Below, piece after piece: positions 1-11,241 of a DNA stretch of 64,000 bases. Numbering within the stretch: the first letter of the stretch is position 1; each line of letters starts with the position of its first letter. Made by a program: the position numbers and the translations under genes. The notes beneath the pieces are model-generated. The model did not search any database. It worked only from the letters and a program-made list of their open reading frames with translations, and was not told the origin of the DNA. Origin of the DNA: Rhyacophila brunnea (taxonomy: Eukaryota > Arthropoda > Insecta > Trichoptera > Rhyacophilidae); assembly GCA_022495005.1 (NCBI GenBank), contig JAGYXB010001792.1, forward strand, positions 1-64,000, given 5' to 3'.

Positions 1-280
1 AGGAGGAAACTCGCCCTCTCCGACCTGATCAAATACCAATAGTTATTCTACTTTTCATCATCTTTGGAATTAAATTTTGTGGCATTTCGATTTATTGTAG
101 TACCTATAAACACTTTATTGTACAGCCCTACTTGCCCATATGGATGAATTGAGATGCTGCCCATTCTTGAATCTTGAGACCAATTTCATCAGATTGCTTC
201 AGGAGCTCGTCTTGTACTTCATGATAGCATTATATGATTTCCTATTTTTATGTTTAAATATATTATGGTTTGGTTTCTAG

Positions 281-3200
281 CAATTTTCATTGCACCGCAG
301 CATCAAGCTTCCGGAGCCTGGAGAAGATACAGTCTCGAGAGCTTTTCTGAAGACTATTGTGCAAATCATCGGAGGATACAAAGCTTCCATCAAGTGAATA
401 TGATTTTTTTTTAAAATGTCATTATCAGTTCTTTACATAGTTAAATCTCTATCTGAATAGGAAATTTTATGCATAAATCTGTCGATTCAGTGTGCTATTA
501 TGATATTTTCCCGAGAGTTTGAGCGAACGGCCGATTGTCGTCAAAGATACTCTTGCGATGCCTCCATATATTGCATAACACATCTTCCGTTTCTTATTCA
601 GTCTGAAGTTGTATACCTTTTCCATTGTTTTTCAGGTATAATGAAGGAAATTTAATCTTCGACGGAGATCTTTTCGTCCGCGGTTCCAAGAATTCTACCC
701 GCAATTTCAGAAAACAACTGTTAATGACGCAAAAATTCCAACAGGTATTATTATAATAAATATATATTTTACTTCTGTCTGGAATTGGTCCATTGTTTTT
801 TGTATACTAAAAATTAGGGCCGTTCCACTTGTGTTCACACATTCTGTATTTTGATTTTCAGTTTATCGATGAGCGTCTGGCCCGTATCGTCGATGGCAAC
901 ACTCACTCCGATGAATTCGAATATGAATACGCCATTTGGGAGTCCGCACAGAACTTGTCCGGTGGCAAACGACTATCAGCGGCCGTAGACACAGCGGTAG
1001 AATCGGTAAGTTTGCAAATGCCAATGCTTTTTATAAGTGAATCCGCACGTGTTCAGTACATTAATGCATCACTTTCCACAGAGACTTTCAATACTCGATG
1101 ATTAACCTGGCACTCGCGGCCTATTGTAGTATGACGAATTCACTCTCCGCGGTGACGGTTTTTGTTTAATTTAACTTCTGTGTTTCATAATAAAAATGGC
1201 AATAAAAAATGAGTTTTATGGCTCTTTAGGCGCCTAGACATGTTCAGATTATTTTACAACATTAAAAAACCGTAATAAATCAGTCATAATGTCAAAAATA
1301 TCCGAAGAAATTAATTCTATACAAAGACTCACCATTTATAAGATTTCCGCCATTTTGTTTTATGTATATGGAGCACTGCAAGGCTTGTATTTTGTTATTC
1401 GTCACGCTCGTGCTTGACGCGAGTATAGAAACACTTCACAAATGGTAATAAAATCACACATAATGTTTTTTCCCTGAGTAGGGTCGTAAAAATAGCACAA
1501 TAATTTTAGACTAAACAAACTTTTAGGCACTTAAACAGCTATTAAATATTATTACTGAGTTACATATTTATTTTTACTTTACACATTTAAAATTGTTTTG
1601 AAGAGTGGTAGATTTTATAACACGGACTGAGACATAAAGCCACATTGCAAATACAACACATATATCTAGATAGAGATGTTTTTTTTTTTTATTAATTTTT
1701 GAATTTCCGCACACATGACAGCGTCTTCTGGGCTTTTTATTATTTGCCGTGGGCGGAATGTGTTGCGGCAAATGATCTGTTAAAGTTCTAGGCAACAACC
1801 TCAATGGATTTTCACTAGTCGATGGTCTGGGTTGTGGAGTTTTCGTGATTTTCACAGCGTACTTAGCAACTAATTGTTTTATCACGACTAACTGAAATTC
1901 TCCTAAAGTTTTTTTACTACCAGTAACAGATTTATACATATAGAACGCATTTAATAAATAGAGGTCAATCATGTGAAATGCTACTTTTTTGTACCATTTC
2001 ACAGATTTCATCATGCACGACAAGCTGCTGAGCATCATGTCGGCCTTGTTGACAGTCCCCATATTTTTATTATACTCTAAGATGCACTTTGGCTTCATAA
2101 TGGGTTCTCCGGTTCTAAAATTAGTTTTACCGGTTGGACCGAAGGAGTCATCATGCATGGTTGTAAGCATGTGGACATCTCTTCTGTCACACCATTTGAG
2201 AGCCAACAATGGGCTGTTTGACTTTACCTCTGTCTCCCCCTTTTTCAGCTTTTTGAAGCATGGCATTTCTTTGCGATTCTTACGTACAGTCCCACAAGCA
2301 TTGGTTTTATTTTCATGGAGGTGTTTGAATAACTGTGGACCGGTGTACCAGTTATCGCACCACAACGAATGCCCTTTGCCCAGATACTCAGTCAGCAGCA
2401 TTGTCACAACAGCTCCGGAAATTCCAAAGTTTTGGCTATCCACTATGTCTGTCCCGTCACCACAATAAATAATAAAATCTAAAATATAACCCGTCATAAC
2501 GTCACACAGCACGAACATTTTGATACCGAAACGATGACGCTTCGATGGAATAAATTGTTTAAAAATAAGTCTCCCTTTAAAAACAATAATGCTCTAATCG
2601 ATACAGAGATTTTGATGCGGAATCATCGTGTCTTTGAAAATTTTGCGTGTATGCTCTAAAAGTAACCTAATTTTATTTAGTCTATCTGAGGTAACACTTG
2701 TTGGATCGGAAAAATGGAGCATTTGGAGCAATAATTCATATCGGTCTCTAGGCATCGTCTGACTGAAAATGGGTGCACTTAAAAAACAATCCGTACTCCA
2801 GTGTTCTTCTAGTGACAAATGTTTGTTTCGTGTCATGAGCATTGACACCGCAAAAAATGCATATAATTCTGATACAGTTGTATCGATCCAATTATCCTCT
2901 TGCGTCCTGAGGTACACATATGTGGACGTTATTTAAATATTTTTTAGTAATGATTTGAATGGATACTTGAACCGCATTTGACTACAGTGGTATAGATAGT
3001 ATATTTTTCTACCACTAGAGCAAAATACTAGCCTATGTAGTTTTAAAATAAATTGTTATTTTGACTTTGAAGTTATGGATATTTGCACAAGACAAAAATG
3101 GCGGCTAAAAAGTCAACTCTGACAAGTAAGTGCTTTTAATTAAATATTAATATTTATTTATATTAAAAACCAATGATGTATTTAGTTTCACAATGAATCA

Positions 3201-6200
3201 TAGTAATATTCCGTATACTTTAAATTATCTTTACACTTTGTAAAATATTATAATCATAGTTTCAAAATTCGGTACACACATGAGTAACTCAGGTCTAGAG
3301 TGATATATTTTGACATTAGTATATCTGATTTATTGAGGTTATGTTTTTTGTTTACATTTAGACGAATCCTTGAATAGCCAGCATATTGGTGATATTTTGA
3401 ATGATAATGATGTCGAAGTTGGTGGAGGATATAACCCTGACGACAGCAATGCTGTTCACATTCATTTCCTGGGCCCAGATGATGACTTTATTCTGGAGAA
3501 CCAGTGAACTTTACTCATTGCTAGAGGCTGAGATACATCCTTCAAAATCACAATCCAGGATCCTATCCTGGCTTATGAAACCATAAGGTATCAATGCTCA
3601 TATTATATTACTTTATCATTTAGTCATAAATATCAAACTTATCATTTTATTAGGCAAGTGCATGCACTGCTAAAAAATCAATTAAGTACCAATTAAATTG
3701 ATACAGTTTGTGATGAAAGGGCTTTGTGATCTCCATATTGAGGATTCGATGGACAGAATAATTAATATAATTAATATACCTAGTGATTAATACTATTGGC
3801 CATTATTATTTATATTCCTGGTGTTGAATACTTAATAAATAGGAATAAATGTATCGATTAATTCATAGTATTGTATTTTCTATTGTTTCAGTACGCTGAG
3901 CCTAATAAGACGAATGATGCTGAGCTGAAGAGTTCAGTTCATGGCCATATATGGTTTATTGGGTGCTGGACTCCAATTGCTCTATAAATTATTCTCCATG
4001 TGGGGAAGTGAATCCTACCTATCTGATGAAGATACGATACAATCTCAATGCAACGCTGTGATGTTACTTTGGCTTCACAACAACTGCCCTTGTACGTCTA
4101 CACATATGACTTTTTTACCAGATTCAACCTCACCGATTCGTTATTTCAGGCCAATACGTGTTATGATTCAAAGAAGACGAAGAACGATATGCATCACTCA
4201 GACAGCTGTTGTAAAATACTGATTACAAGTCGATGAGCCGCATTAATCTTCACAGTGGTGTGTTTGCCTTCACAGGACATCAAGCATGTAAACTGTGAGG
4301 ATCTTTGACCACTGTGGACATGGACTTGTTGGACATGGACATGAAATTGTTTGCTCATTGTACATGCAAACTTATAGGAAAGAAAATATTCACTGTGATT
4401 GGAATACTTCATAGTCATGGAAAATCAGACTTGCAAACCCTACGATTTGGTATGAAAGTCACTTAGCCATCAGTATCATCATCGATACAAGGTCATCCAA
4501 GAAACTCTTCACCATTAGCTTCAATAACACACTGAGTAAACACAGATCTACTTCTACAGCGAAGAATGGTTGTCCCTAAACCTATTCCCTGAAGTGCGCT
4601 AATTAATGTGTAGTATTTTAGGGTTTTGACCGTTAATGTACTATATTTTTAATCTAAATAAATATAATTTTCCAATCACCATTATATTATTATGATTATT
4701 GTATTATTTTTCTAATAAAATTGTATCATTATATGGATATCACATTGTTTTGTTTCATTTCATTGTTTGTACTGTATCCAATATTGTACTCTATTGTGAC
4801 CTGAGATGCACTCACGTGCACGTAGTGGATTTTAGTTAATATATAGTAAAAAAAATATTTAAATTTTTTTTTTGTGATCTTAATAATATTTATTGAACAG
4901 TAAAATGCACAAATATTTTTTCTCATGACTGGTTCTATCTCGGGTCTCAAGAGGTTATGAGAACGTGATTTTGGTCCAAGTTCTTGAGTGTTATACTGGT
5001 AGTGGAAAAAATGTTTGTTTGTTGGACTACCTTCAACATTATATCACGGTTTAAAAAATGTTCAAAAAAAAGACACTCAGGCGAAGTCTCAGTCAAATCG
5101 CTGTTTGCTATGCCGGATTGAAAATCATCAAACTCATATACGATCGGAACATGGGGTCCAGATGTCCATGTTCTCAAGTGTTCAATTGGCTCTTCTGATA
5201 TATCTACATCACTGAGGTCAGATGGTTCCAATTCTTCTTCAGACATTTCGTAATCTGAGTCCAATTCCTCACTTAAACCAGCCATATTGAAGTTTGAAAA
5301 AAGTTCTCAACCAAACACTCACACCGTAACAAAGGTAAAATAGTCCAAAAAAATATAGTCAAAACACTTTATAACAGTTTAATACACATGAATGGTATAG
5401 TTAAAAACACATAAACAATAACACAGACAAAATATTATAATAAAATTCACACAATACAATAGATCGCGTAAAATACGTAATATTTTGTACGGAAAAACGA
5501 CAAGAGCGATTCCTTGCACAGTCCTCTCACAACAGTGATATTACGCATACTGCGCAACGCAGTAAAGTGGCGCGATGTTTCAAACCAAAATTAAATGAGC
5601 GTAGATTGACGGCCTGTCGAAGGCATGTCAAACATCTTAGTTTTAGTATTGTAACACAATTTATTTGACAATATTACATATATGTCACCGTTGGTAATGA
5701 AATAAGGCAAATTATGGTAGAGATTTCAAAATCATGCGTCATGTATATTCTACATAATCGACCGGCGAATTTTTGCGTACAACATTGGCGACAGAAGCGC
5801 TGTAGCCCCGTAGTTTTGCGAAATTTCGCGTACTACACTCGTGACAGAAGCGGGCGCCGGGTTAACTATGCGTGGCTAATGTGATTCTAATCTGATAGAT
5901 TCAGTCTGCGAGTCCGGTGCACGCTGAAACTAATAATTCTACTGCGATTGTTTGGTAATTAATGTTTAAATGAATTTCGTTTTATAGGTTCGCCAAGGCG
6001 GTCGTGAGGTCATGCAAGCCATCCAATCCAAATTAAGAATGAAGAAGAATACAACCAGGTAATTGATATCACACTTTACAATCAAATATGCAATCATAAT
6101 ATCAATGTAAAATCGATGTTAAATCAATATCGCAAAATGCCAAGATCCACACTGATCATGAAGAGGTCGACATCCAGGTAGTTGATTGTGATCAATACAC

Positions 6201-7180
6201 TTTACAGCAGACACGGGCAATATCCTTGAGATAACCCCACCCCACTGAGAGGACAGGAATGTTTTCCAATAAAACTATTTCGAGTCATATATACATCTAA
6301 TTACACCTACTGACCTCTTCACTTTAACGTCTGACAAGCGGGAAACTAGTGAAAAATGGGTGATAGCAATAATTACGGATGTTGCGGGCTAATTTATAAA
6401 AATACAACAGATTAACATCAATTCACAGAGATAAATTTATATCTTTCTTTGCAGACCATCTTCTCGCCTCTCTGAGAATGTCGATTTCGATGCCTTGGAT
6501 ACCTTCCAGATGCTTGACTTTCCCGGAACGTCATCCAATCCAGATGTCACCCAATCGCTGGATGTTCAGGGAGCATCTTCGGACTCCTTGACACACTCAC
6601 TGGATTTTGCCACAATTTTCACACAGAATTCTCCTAACTCAAGTCTTGGATTGTCATGTGGGTCTTCGCCTCTGCGGCTTTCTCCCCAACCCGTGCCAAT
6701 GGTAAATATTATAATATATTATCTATTAATTTTAGTCATAATCGAAAATGTTGAAAACAAACATTCTTCTATAGAGATGGAGCCTAAATGTATGAAATTG
6801 AAGCAAAAATTGGACCTCTGGTCTACTGATGCAGGTGACTTCGCATACTGAAAAGTCCACCCACCGATTTATGTTTTAATTTGAATATAGAAAAGCATGT
6901 TTTCTGAAATTTGCAATTGCCCTAATGTCAATTAAAAGATATTCCGCTTCAAAATTTTGCACTGCAACACTTCATCTAGAATATTATTTTTGCCAGATCT
7001 ATAGAAATGTCTTAACACTTCATACTCTTCGGTTTGCAGCCCAGCAGAGAGGCCTCGAATCTCACCCGAGATGATGATCAGTCCACACCTGCGAGGCAGC
7101 GAGATACAGACCTTTTGAGAAAGTACGGAATAGAATTTGACAAATTGAAAATATCCCGCGACGACCACCACTTCGATTAG
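281..7180 (+). CDS. DENND1: DENND1 copy 1, 3' half (exons 7-12), partial
   Basis: This is the downstream half of a second DENND1 gene. Six exons are visible: 281-393, 636-744, 862-1005, 5988-6058, 6455-6701 and 7040-7180 (TAG stop), all with GT/AG borders and phases that keep one frame. They encode the last part of the DENN domain (TVSRAFLK, then KYNEGNLIFDG and FIDERLARIVDG) and the serine-rich tail ending LLRKYGIEFDKL. Exon sequence is nearly identical to the complete gene at 11,242-18,694; one change seen is Asp for Asn (LDTFQ against LNTFQ) in exon 11. No stop or frameshift interrupts the visible exons. Exons 1-6 would lie left of the window, so this may be a full paralogue, a truncated copy, or an uncollapsed second allele. 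Intron 9 holds a piggyBac element that itself carries a nested insertion. Confidence 0.85.
2896..4954. mobile_element. 2,059-bp nested DNA element with TTAT duplications
   Basis: Copy 2 gives the empty site, so the boundaries are exact. The insert is flanked by TTAT on both sides (2892-2895 and 4955-4958) and its ends form an imperfect inverted repeat starting CCTCTTG (CCTCTTGCGTCCTGAGGTA against CCTCTTGAGACCCGAGATA). It encodes no recognisable transposase, so it looks non-autonomous. Inside is a gene-like, spliced-looking segment at 3095-4220 that is described separately. A four-base TTAT duplication with CC-starting ends would fit a piggyBac relative with relaxed target choice, but the superfamily is not settled. 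Confidence 0.8.
3095..4236 (+). pseudogene. gene-like spliced segment inside the nested element, identity unknown
   Basis: An ATG at about 3099 begins MAAKKSTLTN and meets a consensus donor (GTAAGTG). After an intron ending TTTACATTTAG at about 3360 the frame continues ESLNSQHIGDILNDND and YNPDDSNAVHIHFLGPDDD up to a TGA. A further acceptor (TGTTTCAG, about 3890) opens YAEPNKTNDAELKSSVHGH. Later codons include QQLPLYVYTYDFFTRFNL. Stops break the frame, so it is not an intact gene. I do not recognise the protein. It may be a host gene fragment captured by the element, or the decayed gene of the element itself. The exon reading is inference from splice motifs. Confidence 0.4.
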
Positions 7181-9646
7181 ACCCATCGCACACTTCAGAA
7201 TGAAATCGGCTCACATGATCTTTAACAATTCCAGTGATTTATGATTAATTTCCTATTACTGATTTTAAGATGTTTGTTTTTATTATTCCAGTGTGTTGCC
7301 AATGTGTTGTTATATTTAATATTCCCAGAGCGTTTGTTCCTTACTGAAACTGCAGTCACTATGTTTTCTGCCGGAAGATTTTTTGTCTTTGAACGGTATT
7401 TCTAATTTGTTTCAGAATATTAAAAAAATGGGAATTTGTTCTATTTATTATGTAGTTGTAGGTCTCGTAAGAAAATGACTGATATGTAAATTCACAAATT
7501 AGCAAATATGTCTGCTTCGATTTCGGTCGACAGTGCAGCTTTTTGTCTTATTCAAGCTATACCAGCTAACAAAGTATTGTTTAAGTACTTACATAAAAAG
7601 ATTCAAATTCATATTATATTTACATTTTTCGAGATTATTTATTTACAGTTATTTAATAATTATTATAACCAAAGTTTATATGATATAGGGGTGAAAAGAA
7701 ATTAAAAGCACAAATAAGACTGTACGGCTGTGATTTAGGAACTTGGTAAAATATGAAATATTTAAGGATTTCAGGCAACTTTCGGGCATTTCTAACTGAA
7801 TTCTGAAATTGTAGAAAATTTAAATAATATTACCCCCACGATTTTTATAAATACTACTTAATATTAGGCCGCAACACGGCTTACACGATCTCCCGATATT
7901 CTATTGATTTCTGATGAATTCCATTCTAATTTATAATTTATTATATTATGTTGTATTGTATACAAGAATCTTTGCTCAATATTATAATGAATTTGTTATT
8001 GTTATTATTGGATTTACAAACATGGTGTTGAAATTATCAATATTTGTAGAAACTATAGTCACTATGCTATAGCTATAGGTATTTCTGCTCGGAGATTTTT
8101 TGTTTCTGAACGGTGTACTAATTTGTTTTGAAGTAAAAAATAGGAATTCAATCAATATACATACCTACGTGGTGAGTTTAAGAATGTTGATCTTGTTCTA
8201 TTAATTAATGCATTTTGCATACTATACTATACAACTCTTTTTCCAATGAAGTGCCATAATGTAATTATTATAGATCTCGATAGAGAACGAAGGACTGATA
8301 ATGTATCAATGAAAAAATTAATATAAGTACATTGTATTAGGTAGCCAGTAAATAAACGTACTTCCATTTCCAAGATATATTATTAAATTTATTTATATTC
8401 AGTTATTCTTATTTAATCTATACCAAAGTAATGTTCATTTAGAAGAGTAACATTTAACGTTCTTTTCTCTTGTTGTGTTATTTAATATTAAATAATAATA
8501 ATACTCACGTTTGATGACTGTGATTTAGTAACTTAGTAAAAAAATATAATTATGAACAAAACAATAAATTGAACTGATAGATTTAGAGAAATAGCAGTAT
8601 TCTGCTATTTCTTGACGTGTCAATGCGACTGTTTTTGAGCTTCGTAAAATCAAATCACTAGAAATATTGATGCGTATTAGTATTTAATCATTACTATGTA
8701 CATATAACCGATTAGTAAGACCTACGGGCTGCTATCTCACTCCTAATAATTATAAAACCTATCTAGTTTGTGTCGCTAGTCTGAGTTGCGATAAATAATA
8801 AAGAAATGGCTTCACATTGGAGCAATTATTTTGTCTTATATTTAAGACGGTCGTTGAGTCAATTAAAGACAATGAAATTTGCACTTGTGCTGCATTATAT
8901 GAATACCTCTACGGATATGGGTTTACCGAGTGTTTATTTGAAACATTTTGTTAATTGTCGATTTATGATAATTTTTTGTTGAAACTTACCAAAAGTATTA
9001 AAAATCATTATGATCAAATATATTGTTTTATTTACGAGTATCCATATTATGTATTGTCTACAAACACACATAAACATACTTTTACAATTTATTAACCCAT
9101 AGAGCTCGGCAGAAGAAATTTTCGTGTAGACTTTTATTATCGACTATTTTATACCACATTATTTTATATGATCAAGGCATATTTGTCTTTCCTATTCAGG
9201 TCATAGTTATTTACCTCTTTTGCATTAGCAACAGCTAAGCTGAGAGTCAAACAATTACACAAACACACGCATCTTTCTTCTTCGGCCACATCATCGGGTT
9301 GCTGGCAGAAATCGGTAACTAACATTTCGCCGTTTGTGAGATATTGCGATTTGAAAGTTTGAAGTTCATCCCAAATCAATCAATAAAAGAACACGACGAG
9401 TGAAATATTAAAAAAAAATCTTCGTTTTATTCCTTAAATGTATTTATTTATAAAAAGTATATACCTATATCACCTTTTTACCATACATTTCAACAAGAAA
9501 TAAAAATTTGGTTGTACTTACCAACTCTTACTTGATACTAATTCTACCTGCCAACTTTTGCTTGTTAGTAATTGTACTAAAAAGTAACTAACTGTGCATA
9601 CTTATTCACTCCCGCATCATAGTAATTGACATTAATTTTCAGCCAT
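7181..9646. other. 3' flank of DENND1 copy 1, shared with copy 2
   Basis: This A+T-rich stretch downstream of the stop codon is repeated almost base for base at 18,695-21,170. It shows no confident gene. A short ORF at 8806-8982 (MASHWSNYFVLYLRR) follows a TATAAAA-like motif but is shortened here by a 5-bp deletion compared with copy 2. A candidate polyadenylation signal (AATAAA) occurs near 8352. Confidence 0.6.
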
Positions 9647-9880
9647 TTGACTGTTTGACCGTTCTCATCTTTATTCCGATTTTTAATAATATTTTTGGAT
9701 AATCCAGATAAGTCTAACATATCAGAATATGTGAGTGGTTGTACATCGAACGGCTTAGCATTCTTTCGATTTCTTGAGGATCAATAATTACAGTTTTATA
9801 CCACATTATTTTATATGATCAAGGCATATTTGTCTTTCCTATTCAGGTCATAGTTATTTACCTCTGTTGCATTAGCAACA
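9147..9880. repeat. 87-bp direct repeat, two units
   Basis: Units at 9147-9233 and 9794-9880 start TTTTATACCACATTATTTTA and end GCATTAGCAACA, and differ at about one base. The second unit abuts the reverse transcriptase fragment. Copy 2 keeps only the first unit (about 20,671-20,755) because it lacks the following 1.15 kb. Confidence 0.75.
9595..9793 (-). pseudogene. possible C-terminal fragment of a DUF7869-type transposon protein
   Basis: The minus strand reads LSGLSKNIIKNRNKDENGQ, then TVKWLKINVNYYDAGVNKYA and a stop. The pattern of KNI-KNR followed by VxWLKI is like the C-terminus of the arthropod DUF7869 family, a remnant of which lies at 28,941-31,242. The frame crosses position 9646, where copy 2 loses homology. 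This suggests that copy 1 keeps the older arrangement and copy 2 carries a deletion. The family assignment is from memory of the motif and is tentative. Confidence 0.35.
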
Positions 9881-9886
9881 TCAGGA

Positions 9887-10590
9887 CAGGTGCTATTACA
9901 CAAGACGTTGGTTTTCTTCGCGTTGATTTTCAAACCAACGCGAGAGGAGTTGTTATGCAACCTGTCGATTGTCTCTTGAATGCCCTCTGTTGAGTTGTCG
10001 AATAAGACAGCGTATTCCAGGTCGCACAGCTTCACTGTGGGGGTAACAGGTATGCCTCGGTCGGGTGGTATTGACTTCCGTAGTATGAAGTCAAAGAGAA
10101 ACGGTGCAAGGACACAACCCTGTCCGACTCCGGTCGTGACCCCGAGCCATTCCGTGACAGTGTCTCCAATTCTGACACAGCATTCGCTATTCTCGTGCAG
10201 ACTTTTGATTATGGCAATGATCTTGGGAGGGATCCCGTTTGCTCCCAGTATCATCCAGAGGGAGGGGCGGTGCGGACTGTCGAAAGCCTTCACATAATCC
10301 ACAAAGCAGCAAGCCATCGGACTGTTCAGCTCATGGCTCTGCTGGAGAAACATCGAAGGTTGTGGATTTGGTCTGCACGCGCTCGATCAGGTAGAAACTC
10401 GGCCTGGTTTTTCCTGAGGACGTGGAATATCGGGTCCCTTATTCTTATCCAGAGGATGTTTGCCAAAATCTTTCCCGGAACACTGAGTAGCGTAATGCCT
10501 CGGTAATTGTCGCAGCTCAGAGGGTCACCTTTTTATGAAGTGTGATGATTTCACCGTTCACCCAGTCCCTTGGACAGCGTTAAGTTAGTT
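9887..10590 (-). pseudogene. non-LTR retrotransposon reverse transcriptase fragment
   Basis: Minus-strand translation gives consecutive RT blocks: a GDPLSCDNYRGITLLS-like stretch near 10,500, RIRDPIFHVLRKNQAEFLPDR, then CCFVDYVKAFDSPHRPSLW, TGVGQGCVLAPFLF and the degraded block LEYAVLFDNSTEG. The YADD catalytic box is replaced by YAVL and the frame shifts between blocks, so the enzyme is dead. The order of blocks matches LINE reverse transcriptases that use NYRGITLL and GQGCVLAPFLF signatures. The piece is absent from copy 2 of the duplication. Confidence 0.8.
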
Positions 10591-10798
10591 AGCTTAGGTT
10601 TTCATTCTTGAATTTTGCTAAAATCAGCTATGAAAATTGAATTAATCTTACTATTGAATCTAATAAAATTGGAGACCATATGGTATACGGTCATCTCTTT
10701 CCGATAAGAAAGCTCACAGCGAACTGTATTGGATTGCAAATAATATTCAATAAATTAAAATATGCGATTACATTAAGTGAAAAATAATATTATCATTT

Positions 10799-11241
10799 AT
10801 ACTTGAACATTTTCATGATCAAAATGTTCGTGTAATATTGATAATATATTTTTTATTATAATATTGTAATCAATTCGATGTAATATTTAAAATCGTGTGT
10901 TCTAAATATATTCCACATTGGATTTAATTTAAATTATAACCTATACGATTTTATTTATTACAGCGAAATTATAAAAATATAATATTATTATCATTAATAC
11001 TTGAATTTTTTACGTTCAGCCAGTGATTTCACTTTCTACGTTGGCATCCGTGTGGCGGCCATTGTAAATTCGTCGGTGGTGGGGTGACGCTTGACACTTC
11101 ATATTAGGAATAGGTTAGGAAATTTGACGTTATTGTGAAATAACATTGTAGTCGACCGTTTTATTACATTATTTTACATTGGTTTGGTGATAATTGCTGA
11201 GAAAATTGTGAACATTGTATTGTGAGCCACATATCTTCAGT
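10799..11241 (+). promoter_or_regulatory. duplication junction and 5' flank/UTR of complete DENND1
   Basis: The first 28 bases (about 10,800-10,827) match 21,171-21,197 downstream of copy 2; homology then stops, which marks the duplication joint. The rest leads to the DENND1 start codon at 11,242. It holds a GC-richer patch with GTGTGGCGGCCATTG near 11,050. No clear TATA box is placed upstream. Transcription start is not visible from sequence. Confidence 0.45.

Larger units (their letters stand above)
1574..5285 (-). pseudogene. broken piggyBac transposase, copy 1
   Basis: The minus-strand reading runs from MAGLSEELDSDYEMSEEE (start 5285) through the acidic N-terminus, is interrupted by the nested insertion at 2896-4954, resumes at NWIDTTVSELYAFF, and stops at a TAG after LCID. 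It reopens through the FVLCD and WCDNWYTG motifs of the RNase H-like core. The C-terminus goes out of frame after CHVCGNSKINKKKK. The third catalytic position reads VNKAD, as in copy 2. It is a pseudogene of the 544-aa protein at 15165-16799. Confidence 0.88.
1106..5871 (-). mobile_element. piggyBac-like element, copy 1 (dead, with nested insertion)
   Basis: The element sits in intron 9 of DENND1 copy 1 between TTAA target duplications (1102-1105 and 5872-5875). Its imperfect terminal inverted repeats begin CCTGGCACTCGC and CCCGGCGCCCGC. The transposase on the minus strand is broken in three ways compared with copy 2: an in-frame TAG after LCID near 2594, a frameshift in a long T run near 1690 that destroys the C-terminal cysteine-rich domain, and a 2,059-bp insertion at 2896-4954. 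Remaining open pieces are 1574-2518, 2594-2917 and 4947-5285. It cannot make a transposase. Confidence 0.9.

Noticed and set aside
1989..2468. 159-codon + strand ORF, repeated at 15565-16044
   Set aside because: It is the antisense shadow of the piggyBac transposase; both copies keep it only because the transposase strand is conserved.
6495..6851. 118-codon ORF (and 18009-18365) as a separate gene
   Set aside because: The first part is DENND1 exon 11; the rest is read-through into the intron after the donor.
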